Below, one piece after another: positions 44,180-53,195 of a stretch of DNA of 64,000 nt; position 1 is the first letter of the stretch; every line of letters starts with the position of its first letter. The notes beneath the pieces are model-generated. The model was not told where the DNA came from, searched no databases, and worked only from the letters and a program-made list of their open reading frames with translations. The DNA is from Halanaerobium kushneri (GTDB lineage: Bacteria > Bacillota > Halanaerobiia > Halanaerobiales > Halanaerobiaceae): the NCBI RefSeq assembly GCF_900156285.1, contig NZ_FTNC01000017.1, forward strand, positions 1 through 64,000. Reading direction: 5' to 3'. A program made the translations under genes and the position numbers.

Positions 44180-45301
44180 TTGGAAGAAAAGGGTGCTTTT
44201 TATTCCGGTGATTATCAGAATTTACTGAAGCAATATGGTTATAGTGAAAAAGAAATTGAAGTTAAGATCAATAAGACCTGGGATTCTCTATTTTTTGCTG
44301 ATGATTTAAAATTTTATCATCAAACTGACGAAAATATGGCCTATATTACTGATACAGGTAATAACGATGTTAGAACTGAAGGTATGTCTTATGGGATGAT
44401 GGCAGCAGTGCAGCTGGATAAAAAAGAAGTTTTTGATAGACTCTGGCGTTGGACCAAAAAATATATGTATCAGACAGCTGGAAAATATAAGGGATATTTT
44501 GCCTGGTCCTGTGATCTTAAAGGAAATAAAAATTCTCAGGGACCTGCTCCAGATGGGGAAGAGTATTTTGCAATGGCATTACTTTTTGCATCGAGAAGAT
44601 GGGGAGATGGCAAAGGAGATTTAAACTATTCAAAACAGGCAAAAGAAATTTTGCATGAGGTTATTCATAAAGGAGAGAATTCGCCTGGTGATCCGATGTG
44701 GAATTCGGATAATTATTTAATTAAGTTTATTCCGGAAGTCGAGTTTTCAGATCCATCCTATCATTTGCCACATTTTTATGAACTTTTTGCTCAATGGGGA
44801 AATGAAGAAGATCGAATTTTTTGGGAAAAGGCTGCTAAAGCAAGTCGTAATTATTTAAAGCAATCTTGTCATTTAGAAACCGGTTTATCAGCGGAATATG
44901 CGGAATATGACGGATCACCTCGTTTTGAAGAGGGCCATGGAGATTTTTACAGTGATGCTTATCGAGTTGCTTTTAATATTGGAGTGGATTCACTCTGGTT
45001 CAATAAGGATCCCTGGCAGAGGAAGGAAGCTTATAATCTGCAGAAGTTCTTTTTTGATAAAGATGAATATACAAAATACTCTATAGATGGTAAAGAACTG
45101 GAAAAACCAGATTACTTACATTATCTGGGCCTTAAAGCTGCCAATGCTGCAGTATCACTGGCTGGAAAAAATAAATTTACAGAAAAATATATAAAAGACT
45201 TCTGGGAAGCTGAGCTGAGAAGAGATGAGCGCCGCTATTATGATAATTTTCTGTATTTATTTGCTTTACTTGCATTGAGCGGTAATTTTAAAATTTATTA
45301 G
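44180..45301 (+). CDS. GH8 reducing-end xylose-releasing exo-oligoxylanase
   Basis: A 373-aa (alpha/alpha)6-barrel enzyme that removes xylose from the reducing end of xylo-oligosaccharides, by resemblance to Rex of Bacillus halodurans. Acid residue E67 (RTEGMSYGMM) and base candidate D259 (FYSDAYRVAFN) correspond to E70 and D263 there. No signal peptide, in line with a cytoplasmic role. Start TTG 44180 is well spaced from AAGGAGG. Frames inside on the same strand are shadows. Confidence 0.9.
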   Translation: MEEKGAFYSGDYQNLLKQYGYSEKEIEVKINKTWDSLFFADDLKFYHQTDENMAYITDTGNNDVRTEGMSYGMMAAVQLDKKEVFDRLWRWTKKYMYQTAGKYKGYFAWSCDLKGNKNSQGPAPDGEEYFAMALLFASRRWGDGKGDLNYSKQAKEILHEVIHKGENSPGDPMWNSDNYLIKFIPEVEFSDPSYHLPHFYELFAQWGNEEDRIFWEKAAKASRNYLKQSCHLETGLSAEYAEYDGSPRFEEGHGDFYSDAYRVAFNIGVDSLWFNKDPWQRKEAYNLQKFFFDKDEYTKYSIDGKELEKPDYLHYLGLKAANAAVSLAGKNKFTEKYIKDFWEAELRRDERRYYDNFLYLFALLALSGNFKIY

Positions 45302-45323
45302 TACAAATGATTCTTAATTTTCG

Positions 45324-45346
45324 GATAAAATTGATTCAATTTTATC
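45324..45346 (+). promoter_or_regulatory. Perfect inverted repeat before ABC 5
   Basis: GATAAAATTG (45324-45333) and CAATTTTATC (45337-45346) with a 3-nt centre, 32 nt before the ABC 5 start. There is no T tract after it. Could be an operator or an RNA hairpin; unique in the window. Confidence 0.5.
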
Positions 45347-45378
45347 AATATACATCAAAATTATAAGGAGGGTTTATT

Positions 45379-46995
45379 TTGAAGAAGGGTTTAAGTATTT
45401 TAATTTTAATGTTGGTTCTGGCTTTAGCTTTTACCACTGTAACAGCAGCTCAGGATGATCTAAAGGAATTTGATGTTTTTATTTCTGTTTCCTTACCTGA
45501 TTATTCTGGCTCATCCATTGTTGGTGACATAATCCAAAAAGAGACAGGAGTTAAATTAAACAGAGAGTATCTTGTTGGAGATTTAGAGCAAAAAGTTGGT
45601 TTAATGATTGCCAGTCAGGATTATCCTGATATGCTAGTAGCAGCTCATTTTACTGACAAATTTGTTGAGGCTGGTGCTTTAATTCCTCTTGAGGATTTAA
45701 TTGATAAACATGCACCAAACATTAAGAAATATTATTCCAAGCATTTGGATGCCTTAAGAAAAGACGATGGACATATCTATTATCTCCCTCAATTAGCTAT
45801 TCCTTTTGAACCAGCAGAAAGGAGATATCCATCAGTAGGATTTTTCATTAACAAAAGAGTTCTTGAAGCAAATGATTACCCGGTAATTAAATCATTTGAT
45901 CAGTATTTTGAGTTAATTGAGAATTATCAGAAAGAACATCCTGAGTATAAGGGACAAAAAACAATTGGATATACAACTTTATTTGATGGCTGGCGAAGAT
46001 TTGCTACTACCAATGGTCCGATGCACTTAATGGGTTATCCAAATGAAGGTGGATTTGTACCTGTTAAAGAAGGTGGCGAATATGTAGTCCGTCCCTATTA
46101 TGGCAGTAATGTAGAAAAATATTATTATAAAAAATTAAATGAAATGTATAATAAAGGTGTTGTAGATAAAGAAGCCTTTGTTTCTAATTTTGATCAGTAT
46201 TTAGAAAAGATAAGTTCTGGCCGAGTTTTAGGAACAATTAACCAGTACTGGCAGGTTCAGCAGGCTCAAGAAGTTTTAATTAATGAAGATCCAGACAGCA
46301 TTATGGTGCCTTTCCCTGTAACTTATGATCCAATTGTTGAAGAACATGTAAGAGACAAACCATATGTTCAGACTACACAGGGCATGGGAATTACAACAGC
46401 CTGTGAAGATCCAGTAGCAGCAATTAAATATCTAGATTACCTTGTTAGTTTGGATACACAGCGCTTAATTCAGTGGGGTATTGAAGGTGAACATTATCAG
46501 GTAGATGAAGATGGCATGTTCTACAGAACTGAAGAGCAACTGAAAATGTTCCAGGATCCAACCTGGGTTAGAGATGTATTTGGACGTCATTATTTCTATA
46601 ATGCCTTTCCAAGTTTAACTGGTCTTGGTCCTGATGGAAACAGTTTTATGCCTAGCAGACAGCCCAGTGCAATTTATGCAAATAGTTCGGAAGCCGAAAA
46701 AGAGGTAATGGATGCCTATGGTGTTAAATCATTTACTGGTCTTTATAATAAGCCATTTGAAGACAGAAAGTATTTCCCACTCTGGACAATTACCTTACCT
46801 ACAAACTCTAAAGCACAGATTGAATCAACAAGAATGACCGATGCTTTAGTGCAGCATATTCCGACTCTGGTAATGGATTCAACAGAGAAATTTGAAACTA
46901 ACTGGGATGCCTATACTAAGCAGATTAATGGTCTAATGGATGCCCAAATTGAGCACTATCAAAAACAAATTGATTGGAGAATGGAGAACTGGTAA
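45379..46995 (+). CDS. ABC 5 oligosaccharide-binding protein, LplA/YtcQ-type
   Basis: A 538-aa large binding protein; signal peptide ends TTVTAAQD with no lipobox. The long form with FDVFISVSLPDYSG near the mature N-terminus and no similarity to the shorter ABC 1-4 proteins fits the LplA group, which in xylan-degrading Firmicutes includes aldouronate-binding proteins. Nearby GH10, GH67 and GH8 genes support methylglucuronoxylan fragments as ligand. TTG start after AAGGAGGG. Confidence 0.86.
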   Translation: MKKGLSILILMLVLALAFTTVTAAQDDLKEFDVFISVSLPDYSGSSIVGDIIQKETGVKLNREYLVGDLEQKVGLMIASQDYPDMLVAAHFTDKFVEAGALIPLEDLIDKHAPNIKKYYSKHLDALRKDDGHIYYLPQLAIPFEPAERRYPSVGFFINKRVLEANDYPVIKSFDQYFELIENYQKEHPEYKGQKTIGYTTLFDGWRRFATTNGPMHLMGYPNEGGFVPVKEGGEYVVRPYYGSNVEKYYYKKLNEMYNKGVVDKEAFVSNFDQYLEKISSGRVLGTINQYWQVQQAQEVLINEDPDSIMVPFPVTYDPIVEEHVRDKPYVQTTQGMGITTACEDPVAAIKYLDYLVSLDTQRLIQWGIEGEHYQVDEDGMFYRTEEQLKMFQDPTWVRDVFGRHYFYNAFPSLTGLGPDGNSFMPSRQPSAIYANSSEAEKEVMDAYGVKSFTGLYNKPFEDRKYFPLWTITLPTNSKAQIESTRMTDALVQHIPTLVMDSTEKFETNWDAYTKQINGLMDAQIEHYQKQIDWRMENW

Positions 46996-47025
46996 AACTA
47001 GTTTATAATCCTATCATTAATAATC

Positions 47026-47052
47026 GGAGCAGGGAGTTAAACTTCCTGCTCC
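47026..47052 (+). terminator. Intercistronic hairpin after ABC 5 binding protein
   Basis: GGAGCAGG (47026-47033) pairs with CCTGCTCC (47045-47052), inner AGTT/AACT extends it. Short T-poor tail. Confidence 0.7.
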
Positions 47053-47109
47053 TAAATAAAAATTTTCTTATTTTTGTTTAATTAGCTATTTCTTTAAGGA
47101 GGAATATTT

Positions 47110-48033
47110 GTGAAGAAAAGTGGAGATACTTTCTGGCAGAAACTCTGGAAGCAGAAAGCTTTAGTTTTAATGTCACTTCCATTTATAATTTATGTTATCA
47201 TTTTTAAATATGTACCATTATGGGGCTGGTTAATGGCCTTTCAGAACTATTGGCCTGGAAATTCATTTTTCAATCAGACATGGGTTGGTTTAGAAAACTT
47301 TAGATTATTATTAACTGATCCTGTATTTTTTGAGGTATTAAGAAATACTCTTGCTATGAGCTTGATTAAGCTTTTATCAGGAATGTTTTTTTCAATTTTA
47401 CTGGCGCTGGTTTTAAATGAAGTTCGTTTTGCTAAATTCAAAAAAATTACTCAGACTATTTCTTATTTACCCCATTTTATTTCCTGGGTTGTAGGAGCTA
47501 ATCTGGTTATGAATGCTCTTTCCACTGATGGTGGAATTGTCAATGATGTTTTATTAAATCTAGGAATTATAGATTCTCCGATTATGTTTATGGGAATCCC
47601 TAAACTTTTCTGGTGGATAGTTGGTGCCTCTCATGTCTGGAAAACTGTTGGATTTGGTGCGATTTTATATCTAGCCTCGATTGTTTCAATTAGTCCCAGT
47701 TTATATGAGGCTGCAGTTATTGACGGTGCGAGTAGATTACAGCGAATTAGATATATTACTCTACCGGCTTTAAAACCTGTTATCATAATTTTATTAATTA
47801 TAAATGTAGGCCGTTTAATGAATATGGGCTTTCAGCAGATTTATCTGCTCAGTAATGGAAGAGTAATTGAGTACTCCAGGATTTTTAGAATCTTTGAGCT
47901 TGATTATGGATTGAAAATGATGCGTTATTCTTTTGCTACAACGGCAGGTATATTTAGAAGTTTAGTCAGTATTGTTTTAGTTTTTAGTGCCAATCAGATA
48001 GCTAAAATGATGGGAGAAGAAAGATTAATTTAA
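47110..48033 (+). CDS. ABC 5 permease, LplB-type
   Basis: A 307-aa permease beginning with the LplB-type N-terminus (PFIIYVIIFKYVPLWGWLMAF), with EAA motif SLYEAAVIDGASRLQRI and LPALKPVI. Start GTG 47110, correctly spaced from AGGAGG. Its ATPase is not in the neighbourhood. Confidence 0.92.
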   Translation: MKKSGDTFWQKLWKQKALVLMSLPFIIYVIIFKYVPLWGWLMAFQNYWPGNSFFNQTWVGLENFRLLLTDPVFFEVLRNTLAMSLIKLLSGMFFSILLALVLNEVRFAKFKKITQTISYLPHFISWVVGANLVMNALSTDGGIVNDVLLNLGIIDSPIMFMGIPKLFWWIVGASHVWKTVGFGAILYLASIVSISPSLYEAAVIDGASRLQRIRYITLPALKPVIIILLIINVGRLMNMGFQQIYLLSNGRVIEYSRIFRIFELDYGLKMMRYSFATTAGIFRSLVSIVLVFSANQIAKMMGEERLI

Positions 48034-48051
48034 AAGGAGGAATCGATTCTT

Positions 48052-48951
48052 ATGCTCAGAGCCAAGAAAAGAGGCTGGGATGATATTTTATTAGATATAT
48101 TTGTTTATTCATTTTTAATAGCTTTGATTATTGTTACTCTTTATCCATTTCTAAATACTCTGGCAATCTCTCTCAATGAGGGAAGAGATAGTATTAAGGG
48201 AGGTATATATCTCTGGCCGCGTGAATTTACAACTTTTAATTATGAATCTTTATTAACTGATCCTCAGATTTTCCATGCAGCAGGTGTCTCTATTGCCCGA
48301 ACCGTTTTAACTACGGTTTTTGGGACATTTTTAACAGCAATGTTAGCTTATGTAATTAGCCGTAAAGATTTTGTTTTAAGAAAATTTATAACCTTTATTT
48401 ATGTTTTAACAATGTATGTTCAGGGAGGTTTAATACCAACATACTTTCTTTATCAGCGCCTTGGTTTAACCAACAATTTTTGGGTTTATGTACTGCCCGG
48501 ACTGGTAGCTGCTTTTAACTTAATTATTGTTAGAACCTATATCAATGGCCTGCCGGAAAGTTTAATTGAATCAGCTAAAATTGATGGAGCATCAGAGTTT
48601 ACTATTTTCTTAAAAATTATTTTACCCTTAAGTAAACCAGTTCTGGCAACAATTGCTATTTTTACAGCTGTTTATCACTGGAGTGCCTGGTGGGATGTTT
48701 TTCTCTATAACTCATCCAATCCAGCCCTTTCAACCCTGCAGTATGAGTTAATGAAAGTATTAGCGAGTGCCAATTCAATGTCTGGCTCAATGCAGCAGGC
48801 TTTATCAAACTCAGCTCAAGCCGCCCAGATTACCCCACGGGCAATTAGAGCTACCATGACTATTATTGTTACTGTTCCAATAGCGGTTGTTTATCCTTTT
48901 CTCCAGCGATACTTTGTACACGGTCTGACTCTCGGAGGGGTAAAGGAATAA
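48052..48951 (+). CDS. ABC 5 permease, LplC/YtcP-type
   Basis: A 299-aa permease with EAA motif SLIESAKIDGASEFTIF and LPLSKPVLA, end HGLTLGGVKE, and the loop QYELMKVLASANSMSG typical of the LplC group. Spaced 18 nt from the LplB-type gene. Confidence 0.92.
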   Translation: MLRAKKRGWDDILLDIFVYSFLIALIIVTLYPFLNTLAISLNEGRDSIKGGIYLWPREFTTFNYESLLTDPQIFHAAGVSIARTVLTTVFGTFLTAMLAYVISRKDFVLRKFITFIYVLTMYVQGGLIPTYFLYQRLGLTNNFWVYVLPGLVAAFNLIIVRTYINGLPESLIESAKIDGASEFTIFLKIILPLSKPVLATIAIFTAVYHWSAWWDVFLYNSSNPALSTLQYELMKVLASANSMSGSMQQALSNSAQAAQITPRAIRATMTIIVTVPIAVVYPFLQRYFVHGLTLGGVKE

Positions 48952-48985
48952 TAACAATTTAAAGTTCAATATTTCTTAAAAATTT

Positions 48986-49042
48986 AAGAGAAAGCTTATA
49001 AAAGCAGGATTAAATTACTCTTTTATGAGTTTTCTCTTTTTA
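48986..49042 (+). terminator. Terminator after ABC 5
   Basis: A 19-nt arm (48986-49004, AAGAGAAAGCTTATAAAAG) pairs with 49020-49038 with two imperfect positions, then TT TTAATTT. Probably ends the GH8-ABC 5 operon, but GH10 lies just 40 nt on with no visible own promoter, so read-through is likely. Confidence 0.7.
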
Positions 49043-49079
49043 ATTTGTGGATTTAATTATTAAAAAGAAAGGTGGTATT

Positions 49080-50090
49080 ATGCAGAAAATTGAAGCAGAT
49101 ATTCCTTCATTAAAAGCTGTTTATGCAGATCATTTTAAGATTGGGGCAGCTGTTGAACCCAATCAATTGGAGGGGAAACATGCTCAAATTTTAAAGAAGC
49201 ATTTTAACAGTTTAACCGCCGAAAATGTAATGAAGCCGGAAACTATTCAGCCTGAAGAAGGAGAATTTAATTTTAACGGTGGAGATAAAATTCGTGATTT
49301 TACAAAGGAAAATGAAATGATAATGCGAGGTCATACCTTAGTCTGGCACAGTCAGGTTCCTGACTGGTTTTTTGAGGATGAAAAAGGAAATTTAGTTTCT
49401 AAAAAAGTTCTCCTGGAGAGAATGAGAAACCATATTGAAAAAACAATGAAGCATTATAAAGGAGATATTGACAGCTGGGATGTAGTTAATGAAGTAATTA
49501 AGCCCTCATCCGATGAGACAAATGGACTCAGAAACAGCAGCTGGTATCAGATTGCAGGGATAGATTATATCAAAGAAGCCTTTATCCATGCTAATAAGAT
49601 TGACCCGGGAGCAAATTTGTATATAAATGATTACAGCCTTTTATCTGATCCTGCTAAGCGTGATATAATGTATAATCTTGTTAAGGAGCTGCTGACTGAG
49701 GGTATTCCTATAGATGGAATTGGAATGCAGGGCCACATCAATATTAAGTCCCCTTCAATTTCTACAATGGAAAAAACTTTAGAAAAGTTTTCTTCTCTGG
49801 GGGTAGATCTCCAGATAACTGAGCTTGATCTAAGTGTTTATAAGAATAATAATCAGAGCTATGACAGTTTTAGTGAGGAATTAGCTGTTGAGCAGGGTCA
49901 CCGCTACAGTAAAATTTTCAAGCTTTTTAAGCAGTATTCTGATTCAATTACCAATGTTACCCTCTGGGGAATCGCCGATGATCACAGCTGGTTAACTGGT
50001 TTCCCGGTAGTAAGAAATAACTGGCCGCTTTTATTTGATCAATCATTGAAAGCAAAACCAGCTTTCTGGAGAGTTGTTGTTCCTTCTTAG
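49080..50090 (+). CDS. GH10 endo-xylanase, intracellular
   Basis: A 336-aa single-domain xylanase with acid/base E138 in WDVVNEVIKP and nucleophile E248 in ITELDLSVY; HTLVWHSQVPDWF is intact. No signal peptide or binding module, as in intracellular GH10 enzymes that cut imported aldouronates and short xylo-oligosaccharides. ATG 49080 follows AAAGGTGG; the upstream in-frame GTG at 49047 lacks a site. Confidence 0.93.
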   Translation: MQKIEADIPSLKAVYADHFKIGAAVEPNQLEGKHAQILKKHFNSLTAENVMKPETIQPEEGEFNFNGGDKIRDFTKENEMIMRGHTLVWHSQVPDWFFEDEKGNLVSKKVLLERMRNHIEKTMKHYKGDIDSWDVVNEVIKPSSDETNGLRNSSWYQIAGIDYIKEAFIHANKIDPGANLYINDYSLLSDPAKRDIMYNLVKELLTEGIPIDGIGMQGHINIKSPSISTMEKTLEKFSSLGVDLQITELDLSVYKNNNQSYDSFSEELAVEQGHRYSKIFKLFKQYSDSITNVTLWGIADDHSWLTGFPVVRNNWPLLFDQSLKAKPAFWRVVVPS

Positions 50091-50148
50091 CTGTTATTGC
50101 TGAGATAATAAAGCTTTTGATTAACAAATCTACATTAAGGCTTAATTT

Positions 50149-50177
50149 TTGTGCCAGCTAAAAATATGTAATATAAT
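50149..50177 (+). promoter_or_regulatory. Candidate promoter before the aldo/keto reductase
   Basis: TTGTGC (50149-50154), 17 nt, TATAAT (50172-50177). No operator-like repeat beside it. Confidence 0.5.
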
Positions 50178-50200
50178 AGATATAAAAGGAGGGTTTCAGT

Positions 50201-51145
50201 ATGGAAAAAATTCAGCTTGGAAATACAGGACTTCAGGTAAGTCAGATGGGATTGGGCTGTTTATACTTTGGTGCCAGAGATAGTAAGGAAAAATCTTTTA
50301 GAAGAATGGACCAGTACCTTGCTGCTGGAGGAAACTTTTTTGACACTGCTAATATGTATTCTCACTGGATTAGTGATCAGACTCAGGGCGGAGAAAGCGA
50401 AAAAATGATTGGTAAATGGCTTAAGGATAGAAATAATCGTACAGAGATTATTTTGGCTTCCAAAGTTGGTTTTCCCTATCCTGGAACTGAGTATGGAACC
50501 ACCAAAGAACAGATTAAAGAAGAATGTCATAGAAGTTTAGAAAGACTTGGCACTGATTATCTTGATCTTTATTATGCACATACTGATGACTTTAATACTC
50601 CAATGGAGGAAACGCTGGAAGCTTTCAATGAATTAATTACAGAAGGAAAGGTTAGGGCAATTGGAGCTAGTAATTTTAAAGCCTGGCGTCTTGAGAGAGC
50701 ACGACAGATTGCGGAAAAAAATCACTGGCAGAGCTACAGTGCTATCCAGCAGCGTTATTCATATCTGCGACCGAAAAGCGGCTGGGATTTTGGTGATCAG
50801 GTAGCAGCCAACCAGGATTTATTTGGATTTGTCGAGGATACCGGAATTTCTCTGGTGGCTTATTCGCCATTACTTCAGGGAGCTTATACAAATCCAAATA
50901 AAGAATTCAAAAAACAGTACCAGGGTCCGGATACAGATAAAAGGCTGGCAGTACTGGATGAAATTGCTGCTGAAACCGGAGCAACAAGAAATCAGTTAGT
51001 CTATTATTGGTTAATGAATAGAGAGCCAAAGGCTATTCCTCTAATTGCAGCCACTACAGACGAACAGTTTAAAGAAGCTGTTGGCAGCCTGAAACTTGAT
51101 CTAAGTAAAGAAATGTTAAAAGCAATGACTGAAGCAAAATTTTAA
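50201..51145 (+). CDS. Aldo/keto reductase
   Basis: A 314-aa NADPH-type oxidoreductase. The catalytic tetrad appears as D in NFFDTANMY, Y in the same motif, K in ILASKVGF and H in LYYAHTDD. C-terminal NADP-site motifs are partly visible (PLIAATTDEQ). It has its own promoter and a terminator behind it. Between xylan genes it may reduce a sugar or handle an aldehyde by-product, but the substrate cannot be read from sequence. Confidence 0.85.
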   Translation: MEKIQLGNTGLQVSQMGLGCLYFGARDSKEKSFRRMDQYLAAGGNFFDTANMYSHWISDQTQGGESEKMIGKWLKDRNNRTEIILASKVGFPYPGTEYGTTKEQIKEECHRSLERLGTDYLDLYYAHTDDFNTPMEETLEAFNELITEGKVRAIGASNFKAWRLERARQIAEKNHWQSYSAIQQRYSYLRPKSGWDFGDQVAANQDLFGFVEDTGISLVAYSPLLQGAYTNPNKEFKKQYQGPDTDKRLAVLDEIAAETGATRNQLVYYWLMNREPKAIPLIAATTDEQFKEAVGSLKLDLSKEMLKAMTEAKF

Positions 51146-51162
51146 GTTTAATATTTAAATTT

Positions 51163-51190
51163 AGCAGGATAGATTTCTATCCTGCTTTTA
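51163..51190 (+). terminator. Terminator after the aldo/keto reductase
   Basis: AGCAGGATAG (51163-51172) pairs perfectly with CTATCCTGCT (51177-51186), loop ATTT, then TTTAA. Confidence 0.85.
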
Positions 51191-51217
51191 ATACATAATT
51201 TGAAAGAGGTTGAATAA

Positions 51218-53095
51218 ATGCAGAAGCAAAATTTAAAATTACCAGCTTTACTTACTGATGGTATGGTTTTACAGAGGAATGAAGAAATTAAAATCTGGGG
51301 CTGGTCTCAGCCGCAGCAGCAAGTTAAAGTTATTTTTAAAAATAGGGAGTATTTCTCCAGGGCAAATCATAAAGGTGAATGGTTTGTTATTTTGCCTGAA
51401 GTAAAAGCTGGTGGCCCCTATGATATGAAAATTACAACTGCTGGCGAAAAAATCAGTATCAGCGATATTTTAATCGGTGAAGTCTGGCTTTGTTCAGGTC
51501 AGTCAAATATGGAGTTACCAATGCAGCGGGTTAAGGATCGCTATGCTGAGGAAATAAAAAAGGCAGGAAATGACCAAATTAGAGAGTTTAAGCTCCCGAT
51601 CACCTATAATTTTAAAGAAGAAAATGAAGATATTGAAGGAGCAGGTTGGAAAAAGGTTACTCAGGATACTATCAGAGATTTTTCAGCAGTTGCCTATTTT
51701 TTTGCTAAAAAATTAAATGACAAATATGAGGTGCCGGTTGGTATTTTAAATGCAAGTGTAGGTGGTTCACCGGTTGAAGCCTGGATGAGCAGAAAATCAC
51801 TGGCTGACTATCCCGTGTATTTAAAAATGGCAGACGAATTTTCAGATACGGAAAAAATTCAAAATGCAGAAGCCCATAATTTAGAGGTTAATAAAGAGTG
51901 GGCAGCAAAGGTTCATAAAAATGATCAGGGTTTAAAGAATGCTCCTACCTATTTTGATTCTGCTTATGATGATTCTGACTGGGAGACAGTTGAAATTCCA
52001 GGCAAATTCGATCAGCTTAACTTTGCAAATAAAAATGGTGTTGTCTGGTTTAGAAAAGAGCTTGAATTAACTGAAGCAGAGGCAGAAAAACCATCTCGAC
52101 TCTGGCTGGGAAGAATAGTTGATGCTGATACAGCCTATGTTAATGGCAAAAGGGTAGGTACAGTTACCTATAAATATCCTCCCCGCAAATATAAGCTAAA
52201 GGATGGGATTTTAAAGGAAGGTAAAAATCTAATTGCAGTGAGAGTTGTAGTCAATAATGGGCAGGGTGAGTTTGTAGCTGATAAGCCATATAAGCTTTTT
52301 ACTGGAGAAAATGAAATTGATCTCAGAGGTGAATGGAAGTATAAAGTTGCTGCAGTTATTGAAGAAGATAAAGAGGAAGAAATTTTTATTCAGTGGCAGC
52401 CGACAGGTTTATTTAATGGTATGATTTCTCCTCTGTTAAATTACAAACTAAAAGGGATCTGCTGGTATCAGGGAGAATCAAATACCGGTCGTGAGGAAGA
52501 ATATAAAGACTTATTTGTAAAAATGATTAAACTCTGGCGGCGGAGATTTAAACAGGGTGATCTACCCTTTATTTATGCACAGCTGCCTAACTTTGAACCA
52601 CCAGAGGAAAATGAAAGAGAAATCTGGGCGGCCTTCCGCAATGCACAGCGGGATGCTTTAAAATTAAAAAACACTGCAATGACTATTAACCTTGATCTAG
52701 GAGAGTGGAATGATCTCCACCCATTAAACAAAAAAGATGTGGCACATAGATTTTACTTAGCAGCTCGAAATTTAGCTTATGGTGAAGAACTTATCTATAG
52801 TGGTCCTAAATTAAAGAATTTAGTAAAGAGGAAGGATAGAATAATCCTGGAATTCTCTAATCTTGCTGGTGGCTTAAATTTCAAAGGAGATAAGTTAAAA
52901 GGGTTTGAGCTTGCAGCAGCAGATAAAAAGTTTAAAAAAGCAAGAGCTGTGCTAAAAAATAATAAAGTTATAATCTACACTGAAGCTCTGAAAAATCCTC
53001 AATATATCCGTTATGCCTGGAAAGATAATCCTAAAGAAGCCAATTTATATAACCAGCTTGATTTACCAGCTGGAACTTTTTTAGAAAAAATATAA
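51218..53095 (+). CDS. SGNH-type carbohydrate O-acetylesterase
   Basis: A 625-aa esterase of the sialate-O-acetylesterase type. The nucleophile is S96 in CSGQSNMELP; a second block GICWYQGESNTG lies near 410, and D499/H501 in NDLHP complete the triad. A jelly-roll insert like the sugar-binding domain of GH2 enzymes (about 225-390, WFRKELELTEAEA, LWLGRIVDADTAYVNG) splits the esterase, an arrangement known for this family. In this setting it probably deacetylates xylo-oligosaccharides; no signal peptide. Confidence 0.83.
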   Translation: MQKQNLKLPALLTDGMVLQRNEEIKIWGWSQPQQQVKVIFKNREYFSRANHKGEWFVILPEVKAGGPYDMKITTAGEKISISDILIGEVWLCSGQSNMELPMQRVKDRYAEEIKKAGNDQIREFKLPITYNFKEENEDIEGAGWKKVTQDTIRDFSAVAYFFAKKLNDKYEVPVGILNASVGGSPVEAWMSRKSLADYPVYLKMADEFSDTEKIQNAEAHNLEVNKEWAAKVHKNDQGLKNAPTYFDSAYDDSDWETVEIPGKFDQLNFANKNGVVWFRKELELTEAEAEKPSRLWLGRIVDADTAYVNGKRVGTVTYKYPPRKYKLKDGILKEGKNLIAVRVVVNNGQGEFVADKPYKLFTGENEIDLRGEWKYKVAAVIEEDKEEEIFIQWQPTGLFNGMISPLLNYKLKGICWYQGESNTGREEEYKDLFVKMIKLWRRRFKQGDLPFIYAQLPNFEPPEENEREIWAAFRNAQRDALKLKNTAMTINLDLGEWNDLHPLNKKDVAHRFYLAARNLAYGEELIYSGPKLKNLVKRKDRIILEFSNLAGGLNFKGDKLKGFELAAADKKFKKARAVLKNNKVIIYTEALKNPQYIRYAWKDNPKEANLYNQLDLPAGTFLEKI

Positions 53096-53110
53096 TTTTG
53101 TTTGATTTTA

Positions 53111-53163
53111 TTACTAAAATATTTTATATAGTAAAAAATAATATGAAAGATTAGTTTACTAAT
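53111..53163 (+). promoter_or_regulatory. Two small palindromes before the GH67 gene
   Basis: TTACTA (53111-53116) with TAGTAA (53129-53134), and ATTAGTTTACTAAT (53150-53163), an exact palindrome apart from its TT centre. Both use TAGT/ACTA halves and may be regulator sites; no clear promoter boxes. Confidence 0.35.
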
Positions 53164-53195
53164 TTAATTTTCACCTCATGATTGGAGGATAAAAA

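Noticed and set aside
53150-53163. Same operator as the GntR palindrome
   Set aside because: The half-sites are in opposite order (TTAGT..ACTAA versus ACTAA..TTAGT), so a shared binder is unlikely.
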